Assembly: GCA_033782935.1 (NCBI GenBank)
Contig: JAWQEG010000412.1
Span: forward strand, 733,501 to 797,500
Length of the DNA: 64,000 bases
Source: Petrolisthes cinctipes
Lineage: Eukaryota > Arthropoda > Malacostraca > Decapoda > Porcellanidae
Reading direction: 5' to 3'
Position 1 is the first letter of the stretch. Every line of letters starts with the position of its first letter. Below the pieces are notes generated by a model, which made no database searches, had not been told where the DNA came from, and saw only the letters and a program-made list of their open reading frames with translations. The position numbers and the translations under genes are program-made. Of this stretch, positions 26,801 to 39,688 are shown in pieces.

Positions 26801-27984
26801 ACGGAGTAGGCATGTACAGATCGCTTCTGGGACCCCTAAATATCGAATTTTCGGGTGTTTTGGGACTGAATTTGAGATATCGACTTTTTGGCACCTAAAA
26901 TATCAATTTTTAGCATGTTTTTAGCCTATATTTTGAAAATATTCTAGCACTGAGTAGGCATGTACAGATTGCTTCTGGGACCCCAAAATATTGAATTTTT
27001 GAGTGTTTTGAGCCTGAATTTGAGATATAAACAGGTACAGAAGATACATGCACATATTGACTTTGTGCATCTAAAATATCGATTTTCAGCATGTTTTTGG
27101 CATGTATTTTGAAAATACTCTAACACGGAGTTTTCATGTACAGATCGCTTCTGGGACCCCAAAATATCGAATTTTTTATGTGTTTTGAGCCTGAATTTGA
27201 GATATAAACGGGTACTGAAGATGCATGCACATATCGACTTTTTGGCACCTAAAACATCGATTTTGAGCTTGTTTTGGGCCTGTATTTTGTAAATACTCTA
27301 ACACGGAGTAGGCATGTACAGATCGCTTCTGGGACCCCAATATATCGAATTTTCGGGTGTTTTGGCCTTAATTTGAGATATCGACTTTTTGGCACCTAAA
27401 ATATCGATTTTTAGCATGTTTTTAGCCTATATTTTGAAAATATTCTAGCACTGAGTAGGCATGTACAGATTGCTTCTGGGACCCCAAAATATTGAATTTT
27501 CGGTTGTTTAGGGCCAGAATTTGAGATATAAACGGGTACAGAAGATGCATGCACATATCGCCTTTACTCACTTAAAATATCGATTTTTAGCATGTTTTTA
27601 GCCTATATTTTATAAATATTCTAGCACTGAGTAGGCGTGTACAGATCGCTTCTGGGACCCCTAAATATCGAATTTTCGGGTGTTTTGGGCTTGAATTTGA
27701 GATGTAAACGAGTACAGATGATGCATGCACATATCGACTTTTGGGCACCTAAAATATCGATTTTGAGCATGTTTTGAGCCTATATTTTGAAAACATTCTA
27801 GCACTAAGTAGGCATGTGCAGATCGCTTCTGGGACCCCTAAATATCGAATTTTCGGGTGTTTAGGGCCAGAATTTGAGATATAAACGTGTACAGAAGATG
27901 AATGCACATATCGACTTTTCGGCACCTAAAGGATCGATTTTCAGTATGATTTTGGCTTGTATTTTGAAAATACTCTAACACGGA

Positions 27985-29131
27985 GTAGGCATGTACAGGT
28001 CGCTTCTGGGACCCCTAAATATCGAATTTTCGGGTGTTTTGGGACTGAATTTGAGATATCGACTTTTTGGCACCTAAAATATCGATTTTTAGCATGTTTT
28101 TAGCCTATATTTTGAAAATATTCTAGCACTGAGAAGGCATGTACAGATTCCTTCTGGGACCCCAAAATATTGAATTTTCGGGTGTTTAGGGCCAGAATTT
28201 GAGATATAAACTGGTACAGAAGATGCATGCACATATCGACTTTTCGGCACCTAAAAGATCGATTTTCAGTATGTTTTTGGCCTTTATTTTGAAAATACTC
28301 TAACACGGAGTAGGCATGTACAAATCCCTTATGGGACCACTAAATATCGAATTTTCGGATGTTTTGGGACTGAATTTGAGATATCGCCTTTACGCACCTA
28401 AAATATCGATTTTTAGCATGTTTTTAGCATATTTTTTGAAAATAATCTTGCACTGAGTAGGCATGTACAGATCACTTCTGGGACCCCAAAATATTGAATT
28501 TTCGGGTGTTTTGAGCCTGAATTTGAGATACAAACGAGTACAGAAGATACATGCACATATTGACTTTGGGCATCTAAAATATCGATTTTCAGCATGTTTT
28601 GGGCCTGTATTTTGAAAATACTAACACTGAGTAGGCATGTACAGATTATTTCTGGGACCCCAAAATATTGAATTTTCGGGCTTTTTGAGCCTGAATTTGA
28701 GATATCGCATTTACGCACCTAAAATACCGATTTTTAGCATGTTTTGAGCCTATATTTTGAAAATATTCTAATACTGAGTAGGCATGTACAGATCGCTTCT
28801 GGGACCCCAAAATATCGAATTTTCGAGTGTTTTGAGCTTGAATTTGAGATATAAACGAGATCAGAAGATGCATGCACATATCGACTTTTGGGCACCTAAA
28901 ATATCGATTTTGAGCATGTTTTGAGCCTATATTTTGAAAACATTCTAGCACTGAGTAGGCATGTACAGATCGCTTCTGGGACCCGAGAATATCGAATTTT
29001 CGGGTGTTTAGGGCCAGAATTTGAGATATAAACGGGTACAGAAGATGCATGCACATATCGACTTTTGGGCACCTAAAACATCGATTTTCAGTATGTTTTT
29101 GGCCTGTATTTTGAAAATACTCTAACACGGT
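27985..29131 (+). repeat. 1,147-bp tandem duplication, copy 1
   Basis: Shares rare markers with the directly following 1,147 bp: gagaaggcatgtacag, tacaaatcccttatggg with accactaaat, aataatcttgcactg, and acccgagaatatcg. The unit mixes S1, a C-like long monomer with cttttcggcac, S2, a D-like long monomer, another S2, L3 and a C-like long monomer. Confidence 0.87.
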
Positions 29132-30278
29132 GTAGGCATGTACAGATCGCTTCTGGGACCCCTAAATATCGAATTTTCGGGTGTTTTGGGCCTTAATTTG
29201 AGATATCGACTTTTTGGCACCTATAATATCGATTTTTAGCATGTTTTTAGCCTATATTTTGAAAATATTCTAGCACTGAGAAGGCATGTACAGATTGCTT
29301 TTGGGATCCCAAAATATTGAATTTTCGGGTGTTTAGGGCCAGAATTTGAGATATAAACTGGTACGGAAGATGCATGCACATATCGACTTTTCGGCACATA
29401 AAAGATCGATTTTCAGTATGTTTTTGGCCTTTATTTTGAAAATACTCTAACACGGAGTAGGCATGTACAAATCCCTTATGGGACCACTAAATATCGAATT
29501 TTCGGATGTTTTGGGACTGAATTTGAGATATCGCCTTTACGCACCTAAAATATCGATTTTTAGCATGTTTTTAGCATATTTTTTGAAAATAATCTTGCAC
29601 TGAGTAGGCATGTACAGATCGCTTCTGGGACCCCAAAATATTGAATTTTCGGGTGTTTTGAGCCTGAATTTGAGATGCAAACGAGTACAGAAGATACATG
29701 CACATATTGACTTTGGGCATCTAAAATATCGATTTTCAGCATGTTTTGGGCCTGTATTTTGAAAATACTAAAACTGAGTAGGCATGTACAGATTACTTCT
29801 GGGACCCCAAAATATTGAATTTTCAGGCTTTTTGAGCCTGAATTTGAGATATCGCCTTTACGCACCTAAAATATCGATTTTTAGCATGTTTTGAGCCTAT
29901 ATTTTGAAAATATTCTAATACTGACTAGGCATGTACAGATCGCTTCTGGGACCCCAAAATATCGAATTTTCGGGTGTTTTGAGCTTGAATTTGAGATATA
30001 AACGAGAACAGAAGATGCATGCACATATCGACTTTTGGGCACCTAAAATATCGATTTTGAGCATGTTTTGGGCCTATATTTTGAAAACATTCTAGCACTG
30101 AGTATGCATGTACAGATCGCTTCTAGGACCCGAGAATATCGAATTTTCGGGTGTTTAGGGCCAGAATTTGAGATATAAACGGGTACAGAAGATGCATGCA
30201 CATATCGACTTTTGGGCACCTAAAACATCGATTTTCAGTATGTTTTTGGCCTGTATTTTGAAAATACTCTAACACGGT
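29132..30278 (+). repeat. 1,147-bp tandem duplication, copy 2
   Basis: Second copy, starting at gtaggcatg after cacggt. All markers of copy 1 recur at +1,147. Private differences include gattgcttttgggatcc and ttctaggacccgag. Each copy ends with cacggtgtaggc. The marker acccgagaatatcg is seen once more at about 32,157. Confidence 0.87.
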
Positions 30279-32305
30279 GTAGGCATGTACAGATCGCTTC
30301 TGGGACCCCTAAATATCGAATTTTCGGGTGTTTTGGGCCTTAATTTGAGATATCGACTTTATGGCACCTATAATATCGATTTTTAGCATGTTTTTAGCCT
30401 ATATCTTGAAAATATTCCAGCACTGAGTAGGCATGTACAAATTGCTTCTGGGACCCCAAAATATTGAATTTTCTGGTGTTTAGGGCCAGAATTTGATATA
30501 TAAACGGGTACAGAAGATGCATGCACATATTGACTTTGGGCATCTAAAATATCGATTTTCAGCATGTTTAGGGCATGTATTTTGAAAATACTCTAACACG
30601 GAGTAGGCATGTACAGATCGCTTCTGGGACCCCAAAATATCGAATTTTCGGGTGTTTTGAGCCTGAATTTGAGATATAAGCGGGTACTGAAGAAGCATGC
30701 ACATATCGACTTTTGGGCACCTAAAACATCGATTTTGAGAATGTTTTGGGCCTGTATTTTGAAAATACTCTAACACGGAGTAGGCATGTACAGATCGCTT
30801 CTGGGACCCCTAAATATCGAATTTTCGGGTGTTTTGGGCCTTAATTTGAGATATCGACTTTTTGGCACCTAAAATATCGATTTTTAGCATGTTTTTAGCC
30901 TATATTTTGAAAATATTCTAGCACTGAGTAGGCATGTACAGATTGCTTCTGGGACCCCAAAATATTGAATTTTCGGGTGTTTAGGGCCAGAATTTAAGAT
31001 ATAAACGGGTACAGAAGATGCATGCACATATTGACTTTGGGCATCTAAAACATCGATTTTCAGCATGTTTAGAGCATGTATTTTGAAAATACTCTAACAC
31101 GGAGTAGGCATGTACAGATCGCTTCTGGGACCCCAAATATCGAATTTTCGGGTGTTTTGAGCCTGAATTTGAGATATAAACGGGTACTGAAGATGCATGC
31201 ACATATTGACTTTGGGCATCTAAAATATCGATTTTTAGCATGTTTTTAGCCTATATTTTGAAAATATTCTAGCACTGAGTAGGCATGTACAGATTGCTTC
31301 TGGGACCCCAAAATATTGAATTTTCGGGTGTTTAGGGCCAGAATTTGAGATATAAACGGGTACAGAAGATGCATGCACATATTGACTTTGGGCATCTAAA
31401 ATATCGATTTTCAGCATGTTTAGGGCATGTATTTTGAAAATACTCTAACACGGAGTAGGCATGTACAGATCGCTTCTGGGACTCCAAAATATCGAATTTT
31501 CGGGTGTTATGAGCCTGAATTTGAGATATAAACGGGTACTAAAGATGCATGCACATATTGACTTTGGGCATCTAAAATATCGATTTTCAGCATGTTTTGG
31601 GCCTGTATTTTGAAAATACTAACACTGAGTAGGCATGTACAGATTGCTTCTGGGACCCCAAAATATTGAATTTTCGGGCTTTTTGAGCCTGAATTTGAGA
31701 TATAAACGGGTACTGAAGATGCATGCACATATCGACTTTTGGGCACCTAAAAGATCGATTTTCAGTATGTTTTTGGCCTGTATTTTGAAAATACTCTAAC
31801 ACGGATTAGGCATGTACAGATCGCTTCTGGGACCCCTAAATATCGAATTTTCGGGTGTTTTGGGCCTGAATTTGAGATATCGCCTTTACGCACCTAAAAT
31901 ATCGATTTTTAGCATGTTTTGAACCTATATTTTGAAAATATTCTAATACTGAGTAGTCACGTACAGATCGCTTCTGGGACCCCAAAATATCGAATTTTCG
32001 GGTGTTTTGAGCTTGAATTTGAGATATAAACGAGAACAGAAGATGCATGCACATATCGACTTTTGGGCACCAAAAATATCGATTTTGAGCATGTTTTGAG
32101 CCTATATTTTGAAAATATTCTAGCACTGAGTAGGCATGTAGAGATCGCTTCTGGGACCCGAGAATATCGAATTTTCGGGTGTTTTGAGCCTGAATTTGAG
32201 ATATAAACGAGTATAGAAGATGCATACACATATTGACTTTGGGCACCAAAAATATCGATTATTAGCATGTTTTGGGCCTGAATTTTGAAAATACTCTAAC
32301 ACGGA

Positions 32306-32644
32306 GTAGGCATGTACAGATCGCTTCTGGGACCCCAAAATATCGAATTTTCGGGTGTTTTGGGCCTGAATTTGAAATATCGCATTTACGCATCTAAAAT
32401 ATCGATTTTTAGCATGTTTTGAGCCTATATTTTGAAAATATTCTAGCACTGAGTAGGAATGTACAGATCGATTCTGGGACCCCAAAATATCGATTTTTCG
32501 GGTGTTTTGAGCTTGAATTTGAGATATAAACGAGTACAGAAAATGCATGCACATATCGACTTTTGGGCACCTAAAATATCGATTTCGAGCATGTTTTGAG
32601 CCTATATTTTGAAAACATTCTAGCACTGAGTACGCTAACACGGA
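32306..32644 (+). repeat. 339-bp dispersed segment, copy 1 of 3
   Basis: S2 (147 bp) + L3 (177 bp) + a 15-bp monomer stub. Five rare variants mark it: tgaaatatcgcatttacgca, gtaggaatgtacagatcgat, atatcgatttttcggg, acagaaaatgcatgc and aaatatcgatttcgagc. It ends with gtacgctaacacgga directly before a new gtaggc, a fused junction found only in the three copies. Confidence 0.88.
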
Positions 32645-33145
32645 GTAGGCATGTACAGATCGCTTCTGGGACCCCTAAATATCGAAGTTTCGGGTGTTTT
32701 TGGCCTTAATTTGAGATATCGACTTTTTGGCACCTATAATATCGATTTTTAGCATGTTTTTAGCCTATATTTTGAAAATATTCTAGCACTGAGTAGGCAT
32801 GTACAAATTGCTTCTGGGACCACAAAATATTGAATTTTCGGGTGTTTAGGGAAAGAATTAGATATATAAACGGGTACAGAAGATGCATGCACATATTGAC
32901 TTTGGGCATCTAAAATATCGATTTTCAGCATGTTTAGGGCATGTATTTTGAAAATACTCTAACACGGAGTACGCATGTACAGATCGCTTCTGGGACCCCA
33001 AAATATCGAATTTTCGGGTGTTTTGAGCCTGAATTTGAGATATAAGCGGGTACTGAAGATGCATGCACATATCGACTTTTGAGCACCTAAAACATCGATT
33101 TTGAGCATGTTTTGGGCCTGTATTTTGAAAATACTCTAACACGGA

Positions 33146-35495
33146 GTAGGCATGGTACAGATCGCTTCTGGGACCCCTAAATATCGAATTTTCGGGTGTT
33201 TTGTGCCTTAATTTGTGATATCGACTTTTTGGCACCTAAAATATCGATTTTTAGCATGTTTTTAGCCAATATTTTGAAAATATTCTAGCACTGAGTAGGC
33301 ATGTACAGATTGCTTCTGGGACCCCAAAATATTGAATTTTCGGGTGTTTAGGGCCAGAATTTGAGATATAAACGGGTACAGAAGATGCATGCACATATTG
33401 ACTTTGGGCATCTAAAATATCGATTTTCAGCATGTTTAGGGCCTGTATTTTGAAAATACTCTAACACGGAGTAGGCATGTACAGATCGCTTCTAGGACCC
33501 CAAAATATCGAATTTTCGGGTGTTTTGAGCCTGAATTTAAGATATAAACGGGTACTGAAGATGCATGCACATATCGACTTTTGGGCACCTATAATATCAA
33601 TTTTGAGCATGTTTTGGGCCTGTATTTTGCAAATACTCTAACACGGAGTAGGCATGTACAGATCGCTTCTGGGACCCCAAAATATCGAATATTCGAGTGT
33701 TTTGGGCCTGAATTTGAGATATCGCCTTTACGCACCTAAAATATCGATTTTTAGCATGTTTTGAGCCTATATTTTGAAAATATTCTAGCACTGAGTAGGC
33801 ATGTACAGATCGCTTCCGGGACTCCAAAATATCGAATTTTCGGGTGTTTTGAGCTTGAATTTGAGATATAAACGAGTACAGAAGATGCATGCACATATCG
33901 ACTTTTGGGCACCCCTAAAATATCGATTTTGAGCATGTTTTGAGCCTATATTTTGAAAACATTCTAGCACTGAGTAGGCATGTAGAGACCGCTTCTGGGA
34001 CCCCAAAATATCGAATTTTCGGGTGTTTTGAGCCTGAATTTGAGATATAAACGAGTATAGAAGATGCATACACATATTGACTTTGGGCACCAAAAATATC
34101 GATTTTTAGCATGTTTTGGGCCTGAATTTTGAAAATACTCTAACACGGAGTAGGAATGTACAGATCGCTTCTGGGACCCCAAAATATCGAATTTTCGGGT
34201 GTTTAGGGCCAGAATTTGAGATATAAACGGGTACAGAAGATGCATGCACATATCGACTTTTCGGCACCTAAAAGATCGATTTTCAGTATGTTTTTGGCCT
34301 TTATTTTGAAAATACTCTAACACGGAGTAGGCATGTACAAATCCCTTATTGGACCCCTAAATATCGAATTTTCGGGTGTTTTGGGACTGAATTTGAGATG
34401 TCGATTTTTGGCACCTAAAAGATCGATTTTTAGCATGTTTTTAGCCTATATTTTGAAAATATTCTAGCACTGAGTAGGCATGTACAGATTGCTTCTGGGA
34501 CCACAAAATATTGAATTTTCGGGTGTTTTGAGCCTGAATTTGAGATATAAAAGGGTACCGAAGATACATGCACATATTGACTTTGTGCATCTAAAATATC
34601 GATTTTCAGCATGTTTAGGGCATGTATTTTGAAAATACTCTAACACGGAGTAGGCATGTACAGATTGCTTCTGGGACCCCAAAATATCGAATTTTCGGGT
34701 GTTTTGAGCCTGAATTTGAGATATAAACGGGTACTGAAGATGCATGCACATATCGACTTTTGGGCACCTAAAACATCGATTTTGAGCATGTTTTGGGCCT
34801 GTATTTTGTAAATACTGTAACACGGAGTAGGCATGTACATATCGCTTCTGGGACCCCAAAATATCGAATTTTCGGGTGTTTTGGGCCTGAATTTAATATA
34901 TCGCCTTTTCGCACCTAAAATATCGATTTTTAGCATGTTTTGAGCCTATATTTTGAAAATATTCTAGCACTGAGTAGGCATGTACAGATCGCTTCTGGGA
35001 CCCCAAAATATCGAACTTTCGGGTATTTTGAGCCTGAATTTGAGATATAAACGAATACAGAAGATGCATGCACATATCGACTTTTGGGCACCTAAAATAT
35101 CGATTTTGAGCATGTTTTGAGCCAATATTTTGAAAACAATCTAGCACTGAGTACAGATCGCTTCTGGGACCCCAAAATATCGAATTTTCGGGTGTTTTGA
35201 GCCTGAATTTGAGATATAAACGAGTATAGAAGATGCATACACATATTGACTTTGGGCACCAAAAATATCGATTTTCAGCATGTTTTGGGCCTGAATTATG
35301 AAAATACTCTAACACGAAGTAGGCATGTACAGATCGCTTCTGGGACCCCAAAATATCGAATTTTCGGGTGTTTAGGGCCAGAATTTGAGATATAAACGGG
35401 TACAGAAGATGCATGCACATATCGACTTTTGTGCACCTAAAAGATCGATTTTCAGTATGTTTTTGGCCTGTATTTTGAAAATACTCTAATACGGA
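33146..35495 (+). repeat. 2.35-kb duplication, copy 1
   Basis: Recurs directly downstream. Shared rare markers are ttctagga(c/t)cc, tattttgcaaatactc, atatcgaatattcgag, cgcttccgggactcc, gtagaga(t/c)cgctt, aaagggtaccgaag, tgtaaatactgtaacac, tttaatatatcgcc and aaaacaatctag. This copy has the 8-bp deletion at 35,151 and one extra long monomer after it, and lacks the 339-bp segment. Confidence 0.83.
35141..35160 (+). other. 8-bp deletion at a monomer junction
   Basis: The text reads ctagcactgagtacagatcg where the consensus has gagtaggcatgtacag. Eight bases between two GT dinucleotides are missing. The related segment at about 37,835 has the intact sequence, so the deletion postdates that duplication or was removed from the other copy. 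Confidence 0.85.
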
Positions 35496-36143
35496 GTAGG
35501 CATGTACAGATCGCTTCTGGGACCCCTAAATATCGAAGTTTCGGGTGTTTTTGGCCTTAATTTGAGATATCGACTTTTTGGCACCTATAATATCGATTTT
35601 TAGCATGTTTTTAGCCTATATTTTGAAAATATTCTAGCACTGAGTAGGCATGTACAGATTGCTTCTGGGACCCCAAAATATTGAATTTTCGGGTGTTTAG
35701 GGCCAGAATTTAAGATATAAACGGGTACAGAAGATGCACGCACATATTGACTTTGGGCATCTAAAATATCTATTTTCAGCATGTTTAGGGCAGGTATTTT
35801 GAAAATACTCTAACACTGAGTAGGCATGTACAGATCGCTTCTAGGACTCCAAAATATCGAATTTTCGGGTGTTTTGAGCCTGAATTTGAGATATAAACGG
35901 GTACTGAAGATGCATGCACATATCGACTTTTGGGCACCTAAAATATCGATTTTGAGCATGTTTTGGGCCTGTATTTTGCAAATACTCTAACACGGAGTAG
36001 GCATGTACAGATCGCTTCTGGGACCCCAAAATATCGAATATTCGAGTGTTTTGGGCCTGAATTTGAGATATCGCCTTTACGCACCTAAAATATCGATTTT
36101 TAGCATGTTTTGAGCCTATATTTTGAAAATATTCTAGCACTGA

Positions 36144-36320
36144 GTAGGCATGTACAGATCGCTTCCGGGACTCCAAAATATCGAATTTTCGGGTGTTTTG
36201 AGCTTGAATTTGAGATATAAACGAGTACAGAAGATGCATGCACATATCGACTTTTGGGCACCTAAAATATCGATTTTGAGCATGTTTTGAGCCTATATTT
36301 TGAAAACATTCTAGCACTGA
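36144..36320 (+). repeat. Reference long monomer, type L3 (177 bp), central block only
   Basis: L3 is marked by gttttgagcttgaatttg, aaacgagtacagaagatgc, aaatatcgattttgagcatg and attttgaaaacattctag. The last variant breaks the dyad seen in other types (A-C mismatch). It commonly follows an S2 monomer, so S2 + L3 behaves as a pair of about 324 bp in the central block. It does not occur in either arm. Confidence 0.87.
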
Positions 36321-36496
36321 GTAGGCATGTAGAGATCGCTTCTGGGACCCCAAAATATCGAATTTTCGGGTGTTTTGAGCCTGAATTTGAGATATAAACG
36401 AGTATAGAAGATGCATACACATATTGACTTTGGGCACCAAAAATATCGATTTTTAGCATGTTTTGGGCCTGAATTTTGAAAATACTCTAACACGGA

Positions 36497-36835
36497 GTAG
36501 GCATGTACAGATCGCTTCTGGGACCCCAAAATATCGAATTTTCGGGTGTTTTGGGCCTGAATTTGAAATATCGCCTTTACGCATCTAAAATATCGATTTT
36601 TAGCATGTTTTGAGCCTATATTTTGAAAATATTCTAGCACTGAGTAGGAATGTACAGATCGATTCTGGGACCCCAAAATATCGATTTTTCGGGTGTTTTG
36701 AGCTTGAATTTGAGATATAAACGAGTACAGAAAATGCATGCACATATCGACTTTTGGGCACCTAAAATATCGATTTCGAGCATGTTTTGAGCCTATATTT
36801 TGAAAACATTCTAGCACTGAGTAGGCTAACACGGA
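36497..36835 (+). repeat. 339-bp dispersed segment, copy 2 of 3
   Basis: Same five rare variants (here tgaaatatcgcctttacgca) and the same stub, gtaggctaacacgga. The flanks show that it interrupts a duplication: the sequences on either side are adjacent at 34,150 in the related copy, and the offset between the copies rises from 2,347 to 2,686 across it. Confidence 0.9.
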
Positions 36836-38609
36836 GTAGGCATGTACAGATCGCTTCTGGGACCCCAAAATATCGAATTTTCGGGTGTTTAGGGCCAGAA
36901 TTTGAGATATAAACGGGTACAGAAGATGCTTGCACATATCGACTTTTCGGCACCTAAAAGATCGATTTTCAGTATGTTTTTGGCCTTTATTTTGAAAATA
37001 CTCTAACACGGAGTAGGCATGTACAAATCCCTTATTGGACCCCTAAATATCGAATTTTCGGGTGTTTTGGGACTGAATTTGAGATGTCGACTTTTTGGCA
37101 CCTAAAAGATCGATTTTTAGCATGTTTTTAGCCTATATTTTGAAAATATTCTAGCACTGAGTAGGCTTGTACAGATTGCTTCTGGGACCCCAAAATATTG
37201 AATTTTCGGGTGTTTTGAGCCTGAATTTGAGATATAAAAGGGTACCGAAGATACATGCACATATTGACTTTGGGCATCTAAAATATCGATTTTCAGCATG
37301 TTTTGGGCATGTATTTTGAAAATACTCTAACACGGAGTAGGCATGTACAGATCGCTTCTGGGACCCCAAAATATCGAATTTTCTGGTGTTTTGAGCCTGA
37401 ATTTGAGATATAAACGGGTACTGAAGATGCATGCACATATCGACTTTTGGGCACCTAAAACATCGATTTTGAGCATGTTTTGGGCCTGTATTTTGTAAAT
37501 ACTGTAACACGGAGTAGGCATGTACATATCGCTTCTGGGACCCCAAAATATCGAATTTTCGGGTGTTTTGGGCCTGAATTTAATATATCGCCTTTTCGCA
37601 CCTAAAATATCGATTTTTAGCATGTTTTGAGCCTATATTTTGAAAATATTCTAGCACTGAGTAGGCATGTACAGATCGCTTCTGGGACCCCAAAATATCG
37701 AATTTTCGGGTGTTTTGAGCCTGAATTTGAGATATAAACGAATACAGAAGATGCATGCACATATCGACTTTTGGGCACCTAAAATATCGATTTTGAGCAT
37801 GTTTTGAGCCAATATTTTGAAAACAATCTAGCACTGAGTAGGCATGTACAGATCGCTTCTGGGACCCCAAAATATCGAATTTTCGGGTGTTTAGGGCCAG
37901 AATTTGAGATATAAACGGGTATAGAAGATCCATGCACATATCGACTTTTGTGCACCTAAAAGATCGATTTTCAGTATGTTTTTGGCCTGTATTTTGAAAA
38001 TACTCTAACACGGAGTAGGCATGTACAGATCCCTACTGGGACCCCTAAATATCGAATTTTCGGGTGTTTTGGGACTGAATTTGAGATATCGATTTTTTGG
38101 CACCTAAAATGTCGATTTTTAGTATGTTTTTAGCCTATATTTTGAAAAAATTCTAGCACTGAGTAGGCATGTACAGACTGCTTCTGGGACCCCAAAATAT
38201 TGAATTTTCGGGTGTTTTGAGTAAGAATTTGAGATATAAACGGGTACAGAAGATACATGAACATATTGACTTTGGGCATCTAAAATATCGATTTTCAGCA
38301 TGTTTTGGGCCTGTATTTTGAAAATACTCTAACACGGAGTAGGCATGTACAGATCGCGTCTGGGACCCCAAAATATCGAATTTTCGGGTGTTTTGAGCCT
38401 GAATTTGAGATATAAACGGGTACAGAAGATACAAGCACATATTGACTTTGGGCATCTAAAATATCGATTTTCAGCATGTTTTGGGCATGTATTTTGAAAA
38501 TACTCTAACACGGTGTAGGCATGTACAGATCGCTTCTGGGACCACAAAATATCGAATTCTCGGGATTTTGAGCCTGAATTTGAGATATAAACGAGTACAG
38601 AAGAGCACA

Positions 38610-39688
38610 TATCGACTTTTGTGCACCTAAAAGATCGATTTTCAGTATGTTTTTGGCCTGTATTCTGAAAATACTCTAACACGGAGTAGGCATGTACAGA
38701 TCGCTTCTGGGACACCTAAATATCGAATTTTCGGGCGGTTTGGGACTGAATTTGAGATATCGACTTTTTGGCACCTAAAAGATCGATTTTTAGCATGTTT
38801 TTAGCCTATATTTTGAAAATATTCTAGCACTGAATAGGCATGTACATATTGCTTCTGGGACCCCAAAATATTGAATTTCTGGGTGTTTTGAGCCTGAATT
38901 TGAGATATAAACGGGTACTGAAGATGCATGCACATATCGACATATGGGCACCTAAAATATCGATTTTGAGCATGTTTTGAGCCTATATTTTAAAAACATT
39001 CTAGCACTGAGTAGGCATGTACAGATCACTTCTGGGACCCCAAAATATCGAATTTTCGGGTGTTTTGAGCCTGAATTTGAGATATAAACGAGTATAGAAG
39101 ATGCATACACATATTGACTTTGGGCACCAAAAATATCGATTTTCAGCATGTTTTGGGCCTGAATTTTGAAAATACACTAACACGGAGTAGGCATGTACCG
39201 ATCGCTTCTGGGACCCCTAAATATCGAAGCTTCGGGTGTTTTGGAACTGAATTTGAGATATCGACTTTTTGGCACCTAAAATATCGATTTTTAGCATGTT
39301 TTTAGCCTATATTTTGAAAATATTCTAGCACGGAGTAGGCATGTACAGATCGCTTCTGGGACCCCAAAATATCGAATTTTCGGGTGTTTTGAGCTTGAAT
39401 TTGAGATATAAACGAGTACAGAAGATGCATGCACATATCGACTTTTGGGCACCTAAAATATCGATTTTGAGCATGTTTTAAACCTATATTTTGAAAACAT
39501 TCTAGCTCTGAGTAGGCATGTACAGATCGCTTCTGGGACCCAAAAATATCGAATTTTCGGGTGTTTAGGGCCAGAATTTGAGATATAAACGGGTACAGAA
39601 GATGCATGCACATATCGACTTTTCGGCACCTAAAAGATCGATTTTCAGTATGTTTTTGGCCTGTATTTTGATAATACTCTAACACGGA
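38610..39688 (+). repeat. Duplicated segment, offset 2,534 bp, copy 1
   Basis: About 1.08 kb shared with 41,144-42,223. Markers: cctgtattctgaaaatac, gggcggtttgggac or gggtggtttgggac, tatcgacatatggg or tatcgacatttggg, attttaaaaacattc, aatacactaacacgg, gtaccgat, and cgaagcttcgggtg (with ttttggaactg). The left limit is approximate. Confidence 0.8.

Larger units (their letters stand above)
35496..38014 (+). repeat. 2.35-kb duplication, copy 2 (about 2.52 kb)
   Basis: Carries the markers of copy 1 in the same order but contains the 339-bp segment at 36,497-36,835. It lacks about 168 bp near its end, where copy 1 has the 8-bp deletion plus a 176-bp long monomer. Those two changes account for the length difference. 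Confidence 0.83.

Noticed and set aside
36311..37009. Long minus-strand open frame (232 codons), the longest of many similar frames in all parts of the window
   Set aside because: It is satellite read backwards. Frames recur because 501 bp is divisible by 3 and some minus-strand frames have few stops. They begin and stop at arbitrary monomer positions, overlap each other in different frames, are broken by indels between copies, and show no protein domain or bias of changes toward third codon positions.
39114..39305. Plus-strand open frame, repeated at 41,648-41,839
   Set aside because: The two frames are identical because they lie in duplicated satellite (offset 2,534 bp). They cover parts of ordinary monomers and have no gene-like features.
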